Notes: generated by a model from the sequence alone, not told the origin. A DNA stretch of 54,443 nt from Sphingobium sufflavum (GCF_021403115.1 NZ_JAJSSH010000020.1:1-54443), one strand, 5' to 3'. Shown: positions 1 through 8,977, counted from the first letter of the stretch. Made by a program: numbers and translations.

Positions 1-133
1 CATCAGCATCGCGGATGGACAGGGGGATGCGGTCCTCCTCCGCCTCATGTGCTGCATCGCGCGCGACATTCCCGGCGCTTTGCCCGTGGCGCACGATGAT
101 GAGCTGGCTTGGCCAGCGGCCGGGTCCACTCAA
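1..133 (-). CDS. Histidine phosphatase family protein, 5' part only
   Basis: The first 44 codons of a minus-strand gene leave the window at base 1. The reading frame begins with TTG at 131-133, preceded by a strong GGAGGAGG ribosome binding site, and gives LIIVRHGQSAGN around residues 12-23. RHG is the phosphohistidine motif of the histidine phosphatase (phosphoglycerate mutase-like) superfamily, and the following N is also typical. The members dephosphorylate sugar phosphates, nucleotides or other small phosphates, and the substrate cannot be told from this fragment. I chose the TTG because no ATG or GTG lies before the RHG motif in this frame. Confidence 0.7.
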   Translation of the reverse strand, partial: MSGPGRWPSQLIIVRHGQSAGNVARDAAHEAEEDRIPLSIRDAD

Positions 134-255
134 TGCTTCCTCCTCCAAAAAAGGGAATTTTAGAGGAAGTGTTTGTCTGCGCCGCAAGTTCCACCAGAAG
201 GCACTGATCGGAAATCAGCTAATAAAGGCGAAACCCAGATCACCAAGGATGTTGC

Positions 256-543
256 TTATTTGCTTTCATTGGAGGTGATGCTTTGTGACTTCGCCGCGCT
301 CTTGGCAGCTTCCTCAGCGGTAAAAGGATGATTGTCAGGAACGCCAGGCACAACTTCTTCGCCCTTGTTCGTCCAGCGTCCATCAGCGGTCTTGGCGGTC
401 CCGGTCACGTTGCGGGAGTCGGCTGGCTCATATTCACCCGTCTTGGCCGGTGGTTCCTTATCCCCGCCCCAGCGTCCGTCCTTGGTATGGGCCGCGCCGG
501 TCACGTTCCGAGAATCCTCAGGTTCATATTCACCACCGCTCAT
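256..543 (-). CDS. Small acidic two-repeat protein of unknown function
   Basis: A 95-aa protein starting MSGGEYEP. The ATG at 541-543 is chosen over the upstream one because GGAG sits 8 bases before it. Two near-identical units of about 24 residues follow each other: GEYEPEDSRNVTG..KDGRWGG and GEYEPADSRNVTG..ADGRWTN. The rest is a charged Ala/Lys-rich tail, with no signal peptide or membrane segment. I do not recognise a named family. It is preceded by a perfect EcfG-type promoter (592-617), so it is probably a general-stress-response gene. The repeats may be small binding modules, but that is only a guess. Confidence 0.7.
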   Translation of the reverse strand: MSGGEYEPEDSRNVTGAAHTKDGRWGGDKEPPAKTGEYEPADSRNVTGTAKTADGRWTNKGEEVVPGVPDNHPFTAEEAAKSAAKSQSITSNESK

Positions 544-591
544 GGCTAAACTCCAATCAGAATTGCGACCTCTCACAGCCTACGTGGTGGA

Positions 592-617
592 AACGGTACG
601 CAGGACGCCATGGTTCC
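592..617 (-). promoter_or_regulatory. EcfG (general stress response) promoter for the two-repeat protein
   Basis: Read on the minus strand this is GGAAC, 17 bases, CGTT, an exact match to the alphaproteobacterial EcfG sigma-factor consensus. It lies about 50 bases upstream of the ATG at 543. The motif match is seen directly. Its use by EcfG is inferred from the known consensus. Confidence 0.7.
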
Positions 618-989
618 TCTCGGTCATCGGGGGGATATCGGTTCAGCGACTATTCCCGGTTGAGCCCGCCATTTGTGGCTGATCCTGGTGCTGGTGGGTA
701 TGTCCGCTTTCCGCTGTGCGATAAGGGGCAACCGGACGGTCTGCACCTGAGAAGCTCAAACGGGCGCGTGAATGACTGACATGGGTCGGTTTTGCCGGGG
801 CGCGAACGCCGGGTGGTGGGACAAAACCGCCGTTCACCAGTACAACCGTGAACGACAGGTTTGGGGTGTATCGGCCATTCGCAAGGTGACGGTGCTTTCA
901 TCCTCGAAGGCTTTCGCTTCGTCAGGTCGGCCCCACGGATCCAATTGCGGCCGCGGCATTGTCGTCGCCGCTCGCCCCCTCCCATCAAG
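618..989. other. Intergenic stretch without a recognisable gene
   Basis: Several short open frames exist on both strands, but none has a recognisable motif, a ribosome binding site or a plausible protein composition. The stretch lies between the two-repeat gene and the arsH remnant and looks like decayed accessory DNA. I see no insertion-sequence ends. Confidence 0.4.
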
Positions 990-1159
990 CTCCTTGCGCT
1001 CGGAATAACGGTCGACAAGCCGGGCGGCGTGAGGCCGCATCAGCACGGTCGCATCCGTTCGTTGTCGTCGAACTCCTTGTAGGCCATGGCGACCGAAGAC
1101 TGGTTCGGGATAGTAACCCTGCGCATCCAGCGATCCAGCAAACGCCGAGTGTTGACGCG
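990..1159 (-). pseudogene. arsH: arsH C-terminal remnant with internal deletion
   Basis: On the minus strand, one frame encodes VNTRRLLDRWMRRVTIPNQSS and then AYKEFDDNERM. At about position 1050 the match jumps to another frame, TVLMRPHAARLVDRYSERKE. Both pieces match the conserved C-terminal part of ArsH, the NADPH-dependent FMN reductase (organoarsenical oxidase) of arsenic operons. About 20 codons that normally join them (the YYDR..VMEELVKF stretch) are missing, and the N-terminal flavodoxin half is absent. The gene is clearly dead. It suggests an ars operon once lay next to the metal operon. Confidence 0.75.
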
Positions 1160-1254
1160 GTTGCTGAGGCAATCTCGGCATGGCGCGACGCGCGCCCAGC
1201 GCCTCCCCAAGTTACGCGATGACACTGGCCGGGATATCGTTTAGGTCACGACAC

Positions 1255-1587
1255 ATGCTGCGCAGGCTCTGCTCCCTCTTGCTGGTCATGATCGCGTCGT
1301 CGCTTGTGCTGACGGCGACGATCCATGCACGCGAGGTTTCAGGACAGATCCTGATGGATTGCGCCGGAGTCGTGCATGAAGATGGCGATGCCGACCAGTC
1401 CCAGGGCGACGCCGACAAGGCGATGCCCCATCACCACAGCACCTGCCATGGTCCAACATTGGACATACCCGATACAAGCGATCTTTATTCGCTTGGCGAG
1501 GCAAGCGGCTTGCATCCGTTCCCTGCGCCGCAAAGCGCCCTGGCGTCTTATCGGACCGGCCCTGCACTAAGGCCTCCCGCCGCCTGA
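1255..1587 (+). CDS. Small exported His-containing protein heading the czc operon
   Basis: A 110-aa protein. The chosen start MLRRLCSLLLVMIASS gives a clear Sec signal peptide ending near IHA (about residue 25). In-frame starts at 1180 and 1219 would bury the signal. AGG lies about 9 bases before the ATG. The mature part has a Cys (MDCAG), acidic clusters and an HHHSTCH-type patch. Short His-rich exported proteins are common first genes of czc/cus efflux operons, where a periplasmic metal-binding role is usually proposed. No named family is recognised. The gene ends about 57 bases before czcC and is probably co-transcribed with it. Confidence 0.65.
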   Translation: MLRRLCSLLLVMIASSLVLTATIHAREVSGQILMDCAGVVHEDGDADQSQGDADKAMPHHHSTCHGPTLDIPDTSDLYSLGEASGLHPFPAPQSALASYRTGPALRPPAA

Positions 1588-1644
1588 CATCGCCCGCCGG
1601 TCGGCATCCGCCGATCAGACGTGTTTTGTCAGGATCACCAGATA

Positions 1645-2934
1645 ATGAAAAAGATGTTCGTGGCCATGATGGCCGCGGCGTCCTGTGCCTCGATGGCGCA
1701 GGCGCAGCAAACGCCGATGACTGCGGCAACGCAGCCGCTTGGCGTCTATACCCTCGATCAGGCCGTATTGGCCGCAGGCGGCGCGGCGCCTGCCGCTGAC
1801 GCGGCATCGGCCGCAATCGAAGCGGCGCAGGCAGAACGGACGGTCGCGGGGCTACGACCCAATCCCGTCTTTCAGGGGCAGGTCGAAAACGTCGCCGGAT
1901 CTGGCCCATACAAGGGTCTGCAAAGTGCGGAGACGACCGTAGGCGTTGCGATCCCGATCGAGCTAGGCGGTAAGCGCGGTGCCCGCGTCGCCGTCGCTAG
2001 CGCACAGCTATCGCGTGCCGAACTGCAGGCGGCGATCACCGCGAGCGACATTCGTCTGCAGGTGACGCAGCTCTATATCGATGCGGTTGCGGCCGAACGC
2101 CGGCTCGCAACAGCGCGCGATCAAGCGCGCATTGCCGCCGAAGTGCTGCGCGGCGCGGGTGTGCGGGTTCAGGCGGGACGGGCCTCGCCGCTCGAACAGC
2201 AGCGCGCCGATGTCACGAGGATCAACGCCGATGCCAATGTGGAACGGCTGACACGGCTCGCCGAAGCAGCGCGCACGAACCTGGCACGGCGGATTGGACG
2301 ACCTATCGACGGGATGCTCGATGCCGCGCTTCTCGATCAGCTCCCGGCGCCGACCTTTGGTCCCGTCGAGACGCCGCCGGCGGCAAACACTTTGGCACTC
2401 GCCGCCGCCGACGCCGATCTAGCCGTCGCCGATGCCGGCGTGACGCTGGCGCGGGCGAACCGGGTGCCGGACCTCAACATCGGCCCGGCTCTAAGGCGGC
2501 TCGAAGCGACCAACGACACCGCTGCGGTATTTTCGATCTCGATTCCGATCCCGCTGTTCAACAATGGCCGCGCGGCCATCGCGCAGGCGAGCGCACAGCG
2601 AAGCCAGGCGGAAGCCTTACGGCGTGTTACCGCCCTCGATGTCGAGCAAGCGATCACGAACGCGCAGGCGGAGGCCGCGAACGCGGCCACAACCGCCCGT
2701 GCTGCAGCCGGACCGGCGCTGGAAGCGGCACAGGAAGCCGCCAGGATCGCCCGGATCGGCTACCGTGAAGGCAAGTTCGGCCAGCTCGATCTGCTCGACG
2801 CCGAACGCACTCTTGCCGAGACGCGCGTCGCCGCGATCGACGCACTCGCCAATTATCAAAATGCCCGCGCGCAACTGGAGCGGCTGACCGCTCCCGCGAC
2901 GGCGACCACGATTTCGGGGGATACCGACCGATGA
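1645..2934 (+). CDS. czcC: CzcC-like outer-membrane efflux factor
   Basis: A 429-aa TolC-like outer-membrane factor that forms the exit duct of a CzcCBA tripartite pump for Zn, Cd and Co. The start MKKMFVAMMAAASCASMAQA gives a signal peptide cut after AQA (about residue 20); an upstream ATG at 1621 would add 8 non-signal residues. The body is Ala-rich helical hairpins (AEAARTNLARRIG, ARIARIGYREGKFGQLDLLDAER) with the IPIPLFN(N)GR motif typical of the OEP family, duplicated as VAIPIELGGKRGA in the first half. Length is normal for CzcC. The stop overlaps the czcB start (ATGA at 2931-2934), indicating translational coupling. Confidence 0.9.
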   Translation: MKKMFVAMMAAASCASMAQAQQTPMTAATQPLGVYTLDQAVLAAGGAAPAADAASAAIEAAQAERTVAGLRPNPVFQGQVENVAGSGPYKGLQSAETTVGVAIPIELGGKRGARVAVASAQLSRAELQAAITASDIRLQVTQLYIDAVAAERRLATARDQARIAAEVLRGAGVRVQAGRASPLEQQRADVTRINADANVERLTRLAEAARTNLARRIGRPIDGMLDAALLDQLPAPTFGPVETPPAANTLALAAADADLAVADAGVTLARANRVPDLNIGPALRRLEATNDTAAVFSISIPIPLFNNGRAAIAQASAQRSQAEALRRVTALDVEQAITNAQAEAANAATTARAAAGPALEAAQEAARIARIGYREGKFGQLDLLDAERTLAETRVAAIDALANYQNARAQLERLTAPATATTISGDTDR

Positions 2935-4109
2935 AGACCATCCTTATGGGCGGCGCGATGCCGCTTGGCCTCGCCTTGCTGCTCTCCGCTTGCGGCGGTA
3001 GCTCCGAAGGCGGCGATACTACTGCAACCAATGAAGCATCTGCCAATGCCGACGAGGGCGGCGGTAAAGAAGCGCATGCCGACGAAGGGGCCGTGACGCT
3101 CACGCCCGACCAGATCACGGCCGCCGGGGTCCAGATCGCGCGCCCGATGACAGGCGGAGCCGGTACGATCGAACTGCCCGCAACTATCGAGGGTGATCCG
3201 CAAGGGACGCAGGTCGTTTCGGCCGCGATCGGAGGCCGCGTCGTTTCATTGACCCGCAATCTGGGCCAGTCGGTCGGCAGGGGGGAAACCATCGCGGTCA
3301 TCGAAAGCAGGGAAGCGGCACAGCTCAAGGGAGAGGTGGAAGCGTCGCGCGCCAGGCTTGCACTCGCCAATTCCAACCTCGCACGCGAACAGCGCCTGTT
3401 CGCGCAGCGCGTGTCGCCCGAACAAGACCTGATCGCGGCGCGAACGGCTGCGACCGAAGCAAGGATTGCCTACCGCCAGGCCCAAAGCCAGGTCTCGGCC
3501 GCCGACGGCGGCGGGGGCGGCGGCGGCCTCAACCGCCTCGGCATTACCGCCCCCATCGCCGGCCAGATCATCTCGCGTCCGGTCGTGCTGGGCCAGACCG
3601 TCACAGCCGACGCGGAACTGTACCGTATCGCCAATCTTAGCCGGGTATCGCTGGCGCTGAACCTCAAGCCCGAAGACGCCGGCAGGGTCAGGCCCGGGAA
3701 CGTCGTAACGGTAACGGCGCCGGGCAGGCAGACCAGCGCGCGTATAACCTTCGTCTCGCCCGCGCTTGATCCCCAAACGCGGCAGGTGCCGGTTATCGCG
3801 ACGCTCGACAATCGCGGCGCTCAGTGGCGTGTCGGCGAGCCCGTCACTGCTGCGGTGCAGCTGAGCGGCAATGCTGGAAGCTCTGCGGTACGCGTGCCGA
3901 CGACGGCCATTCAGACCGTCGAAGGCAAATCGGTGGTCTTTGTCCGCACCGCCAAGGGGTTCCAGGCTACCCCGGTCACGCTGGGCGATGCCGCCGGCGA
4001 TACCGTCATCGTCCGCTCTGGCCTCAGCGGCCGCGAACAGATCGCCACTACCGGCAGCTTCACGCTCAAGGCCGAACTCGGCAAGGGCGAAGCGGCGCAC
4101 GAGGATTGA
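2931..4109 (+). CDS. czcB: CzcB-like periplasmic adaptor (membrane fusion lipoprotein)
   Basis: A 392-aa adaptor that links CzcA in the inner membrane to CzcC. The N terminus MKTILMGGAMPLGLALLLSACGG has a lipobox (LLSAC), so it is probably a lipoprotein. An acidic, His-containing linker follows (EAHADEG). Then come the biotinyl-lipoyl half-motif (GGRVVSLTRNLGQSVGRGE), a coiled-coil hairpin (about residues 120-190), a Gly stretch, GITAPIAGQIISRPVVLGQTV (second lipoyl half), a beta-barrel, and a membrane-proximal domain ending in KAELGKGEAAHED. Length and order are normal for the RND adaptor family. It overlaps czcC by 4 bases, and czcA starts 5 bases after it. Confidence 0.9.
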   Translation: MKTILMGGAMPLGLALLLSACGGSSEGGDTTATNEASANADEGGGKEAHADEGAVTLTPDQITAAGVQIARPMTGGAGTIELPATIEGDPQGTQVVSAAIGGRVVSLTRNLGQSVGRGETIAVIESREAAQLKGEVEASRARLALANSNLAREQRLFAQRVSPEQDLIAARTAATEARIAYRQAQSQVSAADGGGGGGGLNRLGITAPIAGQIISRPVVLGQTVTADAELYRIANLSRVSLALNLKPEDAGRVRPGNVVTVTAPGRQTSARITFVSPALDPQTRQVPVIATLDNRGAQWRVGEPVTAAVQLSGNAGSSAVRVPTTAIQTVEGKSVVFVRTAKGFQATPVTLGDAAGDTVIVRSGLSGREQIATTGSFTLKAELGKGEAAHED

Positions 4110-4113
4110 TGCC

Positions 4114-7100
4114 ATGATCGCCCGTATCGTCACATGGGCGGTCGAGAAGCGCTGGCTCGTCCTGCTTCTCACCGCCGTCGCCACCGCCATCGGTGCCTAT
4201 TCCCTTTACCGGCTCCCGATCGACGCGGTGCCGGACATCACCAACAACCAGGTCCAGATCAACGTCCGCGCCTCGGCGCTGTCGCCCGAGCTGGTCGAGA
4301 AGCAGGTTTCGTTTCCGATCGAAACCGCGCTTGCGGGCATTCCCGGCCTTGAAAACACGCGCTCGCTCAGCCGCAATGGGTTCGCACAGATAACCGCGGT
4401 CTTCGGCGAGTCCACCGACATCTATTTCGCTCGCCAACAGGTCGGCGAGCGTCTTGCCGGGGTCGCGGAGAACCTGCCTGACGGCGTGAACCCCGAAATG
4501 GGACCGATCGCGACGGGGCTGGGCGAGGTCTATATGTGGACCGTCCGGCTTGATCATCGACAGGATGACAAGCACCGCCCCGGTGAGCCTGGTCAGCAGC
4601 CCGACGGTAGCTACATCACGCCGGAAGGCGAACGGCTGACGAGTGAAGAAGACAAGGCAACCTATCTGCGCACCGCGCAGGACTGGATCGTCACGCCGCT
4701 GCTGAAGAACACGCCGGGTCTTGCCGGCGTCGATTCCATCGGCGGCTATGCCAAGCAGTATCTGGTCGTCCCCGACGTCCAGAAGCTCGCTTCCCTGAAC
4801 ATCACGCTCACCGAGCTTGGCACCGCGCTCGAGAAGAACAATACCAGCGTGGGCGGCGGCTTCGTCAACCGCAACGGCGAGGGTCTGGCGGTCCGCTCCG
4901 ACGCGCTGGTGCGCAACGCGGCCGAACTGTCGCGCACCGTTATCGCGACCCGCGAAGGGGTGCCGATCACCCTTGACCAGGTTGCCACCGTTCGCACCGG
5001 CCAGGCGATCCGCATGGGCTCGGCCTCGGAGAACGGCACCGAAGTGGTCGTGGGCACCGCGATCATGCGGATTGGCGAGAACAGCCGCAACGTCGCCACG
5101 GCGGTCGCTGATCGGCTGAAGGAGATCAACGCCTCGCTGCCGCCTGATGTCGTGGTGCAACCCGTTCTGGACCGGACCGCGCTGGTCAATTCGACGATCA
5201 AGACGGTCGCCAAGAACCTCTCCGAAGGCGCGTTGCTCGTCATCGTCGTGCTGTTCCTTCTGCTCGGCAATTTCCGCGCCGCGCTGATTGCGGCGGCGGT
5301 GATCCCGGTGACAATGATGCTCACCGGGTTCGGCATGCTGCGTCTGGGTGTCTCGGCAAATCTGATGAGCCTGGGCGCGCTCGACTTTGGTCTCATCGTC
5401 GATGGCGCTGTCATCATCGTCGAGAACGCGCTGCGCCGCCTCGCGGAGCAACAGCACCATGAAGGCCGGCTGCTCAGCATGAAGGAGCGCCTCGAAGCCG
5501 TTGCCACGGCGGCGCGCGAGATGATCCGGCCCTCGGTCTACGGGCAGGCGATCATCATCCTTGTCTATGTCCCGCTGCTCACGCTTACGGGCGTGGAGGG
5601 CAAGACGTTCGTGCCGATGGCGCTGACGGTCATCATCGCCCTGCTTTTCGCCTTTGCCTTGTCGCTGACATTCGTGCCTGCGGCGATTGCCATCTGGCTG
5701 TCCAAGCGGGTCGAGGAGAAGGATGGGCGCATCATCTCATGGCTGAAAGCCCGGTACGAACCGGGTCTCGAGAAGGCCATGAAGCGCCCGTCGTTTACGA
5801 TCGGCGCAAGTGTTGTCAGCCTCGTCGCGGCGGCGCTGGCCTTCACTACGCTGGGGCAAGTCTTCCTGCCCCAGCTCGATGAGGGCGATCTGCTCATCCA
5901 GGCGCTGCGTATCCCGGCGACATCGGTCCAACAGAGCCAGGCCATGCAGGTGCCGATCGAGCGTATTGTCGCCAAGCAGCCCGAGGTGCGCTTCGTCTTT
6001 TCCAAGACAGGCACGGCCGAGCTGGCATCGGACCCGATGCCGCCCAACGCGACCGATATGTTCGTCATCCTCAAGCCCCGCGATGAATGGCCTGATCCCA
6101 AGCTAGCCAAGGAGGAACTGGTCGAGCGACTGGAAGGCCTGCTCGGCAAGATTCCTGGCAACGCCTACGAGATCACGCAGCCGATCCAGATGCGCTTCAA
6201 CGAGCTGATCGCCGGCGTGCGCGGCGACATCGCGGTCAAGGTGTTTGGCGACGACTTCGTTGCCATGAACCGCACCGCCGAACAGATCGCCGGCGTTCTG
6301 CGCAAGACGCAAGGGGCGGCGGACGTGAAGGTCGAGCAGACCACAGGTCTGCCGATGCTCGATATTCGCGTCAATCGCGACGCGATGGCGCGGGTCGGCG
6401 TCACCGCGCAGGACGTACAGGACACAATCACCGCCACCATCGGCGGCCGCGAGTCCGGCATGATCTTCGAGGGTGATCGCCGGTTCCCGGTGGTCATCCG
6501 CTTGTCGGACGCGCAGCGCGCCGATCTGCGCCAGCTCGAACAGGTGCAGGTGCCGATTGCCGGGGGCGGCTATGTGCCGCTGTCCAGCGTCGCCAGTATC
6601 GGCGTCGTCGATGGGCCGAACCAGATTAGTCGCGAGAACGGCAAGCGCCGCGTCGTCGTGCAGGCGAACGTGCGTGGACGTGACGTCGGCAGCGTGGTGG
6701 CGGACGCACAGGCGGCCGTCGGGCAGAACGTGCGCTTGCCCGCTGGCAGCTATCTTGAATGGGGCGGGCAATTCGAAAATCTGGAGTCCGCCAGTCAGCG
6801 GCTTCAGCTTGTGATCCCGGCCTGCTTCATCTTGATCCTGCTGCTGCTCTACGGGGCATTGGGATCGGCGCGGGATGCCGCGATCGTGTTCACCGGCGTG
6901 CCCTTCGCCTTGGTCGGCGGCGTGCTGCTGCTGTTTGCCCGGGGCATGGACTTCTCGATCTCTGCCGCGGTCGGGTTCATCGCGCTGTCCGGCATCGCGG
7001 TCCTCAACGGCCTCGTCATGGTCAGTTCGGTGCAAGACCTGATCCGGTCCGGCATGGACCGGGCAGAAGCTGCCCGGACAGGGGCGATCCAGCGGCTCCG

Positions 7101-7332
7101 TCCCGTCGTGATGACGGCCTTGGTCGCCAGCCTCGGCTTCGTGCCGATGGCGTTCGCGAGCGGTGCCGGCGCGGAAGTGCAAAAGCCGCTCGCGACCGTC
7201 GTCATCGGCGGTCTCATCTCTGCGACCTTGCTGACGCTGTTCGTGCTGCCGACGCTCTACGCGCGTTTCGGGCAGCAAGCGGCGAAGGATGACGAGCGAG
7301 ACGAGGCAGCGCCGCTGCCGCAGCACACATGA
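4114..7332 (+). CDS. czcA: CzcA-like heavy-metal RND efflux pump
   Basis: A 1072-aa proton-driven inner-membrane pump. The start MIARIVTWAVEKRWLVLLL is at the conserved end of TM1; the open frame extends upstream but overlaps czcB in another frame. Seen in order: LPIDAVPDITNNQVQI, the first large periplasmic domain with the hydrophilic insertion typical of CzcA, the TM4 motif DFG..DGA..VEN (from D424), then the second half with ASDPMPPNATDMFV and GARGMDFSISAAVGFIALSGIAVLNG-like TM10. DFG-x3-DGA-x3-VEN is the signature of the Zn/Co/Cd HME-RND class rather than the Cu/Ag class. Catalytic Asp and Glu residues are intact and the length is normal. Confidence 0.93.
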   Translation: MIARIVTWAVEKRWLVLLLTAVATAIGAYSLYRLPIDAVPDITNNQVQINVRASALSPELVEKQVSFPIETALAGIPGLENTRSLSRNGFAQITAVFGESTDIYFARQQVGERLAGVAENLPDGVNPEMGPIATGLGEVYMWTVRLDHRQDDKHRPGEPGQQPDGSYITPEGERLTSEEDKATYLRTAQDWIVTPLLKNTPGLAGVDSIGGYAKQYLVVPDVQKLASLNITLTELGTALEKNNTSVGGGFVNRNGEGLAVRSDALVRNAAELSRTVIATREGVPITLDQVATVRTGQAIRMGSASENGTEVVVGTAIMRIGENSRNVATAVADRLKEINASLPPDVVVQPVLDRTALVNSTIKTVAKNLSEGALLVIVVLFLLLGNFRAALIAAAVIPVTMMLTGFGMLRLGVSANLMSLGALDFGLIVDGAVIIVENALRRLAEQQHHEGRLLSMKERLEAVATAAREMIRPSVYGQAIIILVYVPLLTLTGVEGKTFVPMALTVIIALLFAFALSLTFVPAAIAIWLSKRVEEKDGRIISWLKARYEPGLEKAMKRPSFTIGASVVSLVAAALAFTTLGQVFLPQLDEGDLLIQALRIPATSVQQSQAMQVPIERIVAKQPEVRFVFSKTGTAELASDPMPPNATDMFVILKPRDEWPDPKLAKEELVERLEGLLGKIPGNAYEITQPIQMRFNELIAGVRGDIAVKVFGDDFVAMNRTAEQIAGVLRKTQGAADVKVEQTTGLPMLDIRVNRDAMARVGVTAQDVQDTITATIGGRESGMIFEGDRRFPVVIRLSDAQRADLRQLEQVQVPIAGGGYVPLSSVASIGVVDGPNQISRENGKRRVVVQANVRGRDVGSVVADAQAAVGQNVRLPAGSYLEWGGQFENLESASQRLQLVIPACFILILLLLYGALGSARDAAIVFTGVPFALVGGVLLLFARGMDFSISAAVGFIALSGIAVLNGLVMVSSVQDLIRSGMDRAEAARTGAIQRLRPVVMTALVASLGFVPMAFASGAGAEVQKPLATVVIGGLISATLLTLFVLPTLYARFGQQAAKDDERDEAAPLPQHT

Positions 7333-7390
7333 TCGGACAGGGGAGGGCAAGAATTCGCCCTCCCCACCACGCCCAGAAAGGAGGCATGAG

Positions 7391-7888
7391 GTGTCAGTGA
7401 TCGAGAATGTGACGAGCCTCAAGGCATCGCCGCTGCGCGTCTGGTCGGTTCTTACCGACTTTGCCGGGCATGCGCGGTGGAAGCCCTTCATTCAGCTTTC
7501 CGGCGCTGCAGTCCAAGGCGGCGAGGCCGCCTACATTTTCCGCATCGGGAAGCTCGACAAGGAAATAACCGCCAAGGCGGACATCATCTGCATCGACAAA
7601 CCCCGCATGTTTGCCTGGACCGCCGGTGTTCCCAAGCTCCTCCTGTTCGAAGAGAACTACACTCTGGAGACGGAGGCAACGGGGACACGCATGCGGCACA
7701 GCCTGCACCTTTCGGGGCTCGTCGGTACTCCTATGGCAGCGATAATGCGCCACAAGTTCCACGCCAGTCTCGTCCGCTCGGATGCAAGCCTGGAACGGCA
7801 CCTGCGGCGCCGGGCGGCTCACCCAAGCGCGAAGGGACGGACCTTGCCGCCTCGAAACGGCTTCAGAAGCAACCGGAGGCCATCATGA
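7391..7888 (+). CDS. SRPBCC-fold protein inside the metal operon
   Basis: A 165-aa protein with GTG start at 7391, 6 bases after a strong AAAGGAGG (7377-7384). The sequence VIENVTSLKASPLRVWSVLTDF, then HARWKPFI, GKLDKEI, PRMFAWTAGVP, and MRHSLHLSGL is typical of the START/SRPBCC hydrophobic-ligand fold. It has no signal peptide, so it is cytoplasmic. Its role in a metal operon is unknown. Its end overlaps the next gene by ATGA (7885-7888), so it belongs to the same transcript. Confidence 0.75.
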   Translation: MSVIENVTSLKASPLRVWSVLTDFAGHARWKPFIQLSGAAVQGGEAAYIFRIGKLDKEITAKADIICIDKPRMFAWTAGVPKLLLFEENYTLETEATGTRMRHSLHLSGLVGTPMAAIMRHKFHASLVRSDASLERHLRRRAAHPSAKGRTLPPRNGFRSNRRPS

Positions 7889-8262
7889 CATCGCTTCGTT
7901 CGAGGACGGTCGGCATCATCGCGGGCGCAATCGCATTGGCTGCATGTTCGGAGCAGCCGGCGACAAAGGCGCCCACGGAACAGGAAATCCACGCGAATGA
8001 CAGCGCGGACGCAAGCGGCACTCCTGGCCGCCATCCGTATCGGTGCGACGACAAGCGCCCGCTTCTCATCGACTTCAAGGATGAGGGATTGACCCTGGAA
8101 ATTCGGCGGGCTGCGGATGCGGCGCCCCTTGTTCTGACCGCCCCGGCGCAGGGCCTCCAATATGTCGGCGATACGGCGAGCGCGACCTTCTCGGGTAACG
8201 AGATCAGGATCGAGGAGGCCGAACAGCCAACCATCGTGTGCACGAAGGCGACGAGCCTGTGA
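7885..8262 (+). CDS. MliC-like lipoprotein
   Basis: A 125-aa lipoprotein. The signal MTSLRSRTVGIIAGAIALAAC ends in the lipobox LAAC (Cys at 21). After a short linker comes YRCDDKRPLLIDFKDEGL, a core of beta strands, and a final TIVC, giving the paired Cys pattern of the MliC/PliC lysozyme-inhibitor fold (residues about 50-120). The family normally binds C-type lysozyme. In a metal operon it may instead be a periplasmic metal-buffering or envelope-protecting protein, which is inference. It overlaps the SRPBCC gene by 4 bases; the ZIP gene starts 31 bases later. Confidence 0.65.
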   Translation: MTSLRSRTVGIIAGAIALAACSEQPATKAPTEQEIHANDSADASGTPGRHPYRCDDKRPLLIDFKDEGLTLEIRRAADAAPLVLTAPAQGLQYVGDTASATFSGNEIRIEEAEQPTIVCTKATSL

Positions 8263-8293
8263 CCAGTCCAGACATCATCGTGGAGCGCTGACG

Positions 8294-8977
8294 ATGGCCG
8301 CACTCAAATTTTCCCTCATCCCGATGGTCGCGATCATGTTCGGGGCCATCCTTGCCGGATGGCGGACACCGGGCGAGAAGCTGGTCGCGGCCATGCAGCA
8401 TCTGGCAGCCGGCGTCGTGTTCGCCGCCGCCGCCACGGAAATCCTGCCGCTGGTGAAGCACGGCGGCTCCCCGAGCGCGACGCTGATCGGCGGCGCACTC
8501 GGCGTCGCCGTCATGCTGAGCCTCAAGGCGGCGGAGAGCCGGTTCAAGGGACCTGTCGCGCTTCTCGCGGCGATAGGACTTGACCTTGCCATAGACGGGC
8601 TGGTTCTGGGGCTTGCCTTCATCGCCGGCGAGAAGGCAGGCACGCTGCTCGCCGTCGCGCTGACACTAGAGGTGCTGTTCCTTGCACTGACCCTCACCAA
8701 CGAGCTTGCCGGCAAATATCGCAAGGCCAAGGCGATTGGCCTGACCTGCGCGCTGGCGTTGCTTTTGCCCCTCGGCGCTCTCGTCGCGCAGCCAGTGGCG
8801 TTGCTGACGCCGGTATGGATCACCGGGTTCCTGAGTTTCGGGCTCATGGCACTGCTTTACCTCGTTACCGAGGAACTGCTGGTCGAGGCCCACGAAAAGC
8901 CGGACTCGCCGCTGATAAGCGCCATGTTCTTCGTCGGCTTTCTCGCGCTGCTGCTGATCGAGGAGATCATGGCATGA
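8294..8977 (+). CDS. ZIP-family metal transporter
   Basis: A 227-aa, eight-helix membrane protein. It starts MAALKFSLIPMVAIMFGAILAG and contains HLAAGVVFAAAATEILP (TM2; the E is typical of bacterial ZIPs), GLDLAIDGLVLGLAFIAGEKAG (TM4, with the metal-site Asp cluster) and LTNELAGKYRKAK (TM5, with NE in place of the usual HE). Its direction is uncertain, because ZIP proteins usually move divalent metal into the cytoplasm, which seems at odds with the efflux genes around it. It overlaps the CDF gene by ATGA (8974-8977). Confidence 0.8.
   Translation: MAALKFSLIPMVAIMFGAILAGWRTPGEKLVAAMQHLAAGVVFAAAATEILPLVKHGGSPSATLIGGALGVAVMLSLKAAESRFKGPVALLAAIGLDLAIDGLVLGLAFIAGEKAGTLLAVALTLEVLFLALTLTNELAGKYRKAKAIGLTCALALLLPLGALVAQPVALLTPVWITGFLSFGLMALLYLVTEELLVEAHEKPDSPLISAMFFVGFLALLLIEEIMA

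Noticed and set aside
834..1181. A 115-codon minus-strand frame as a complete gene
   Set aside because: Only the section around LVDRYSERKE is meaningful, and it belongs to the broken arsH. The rest is not protein-like.
4066..5460. A 464-codon minus-strand frame across czcA
   Set aside because: It is antisense to czcA, with a composition rich in Asp, Arg and His and no recognisable domain.
6103..7491. A 462-codon minus-strand frame across the end of czcA
   Set aside because: It is antisense to conserved RND sequence and looks like a shadow frame.
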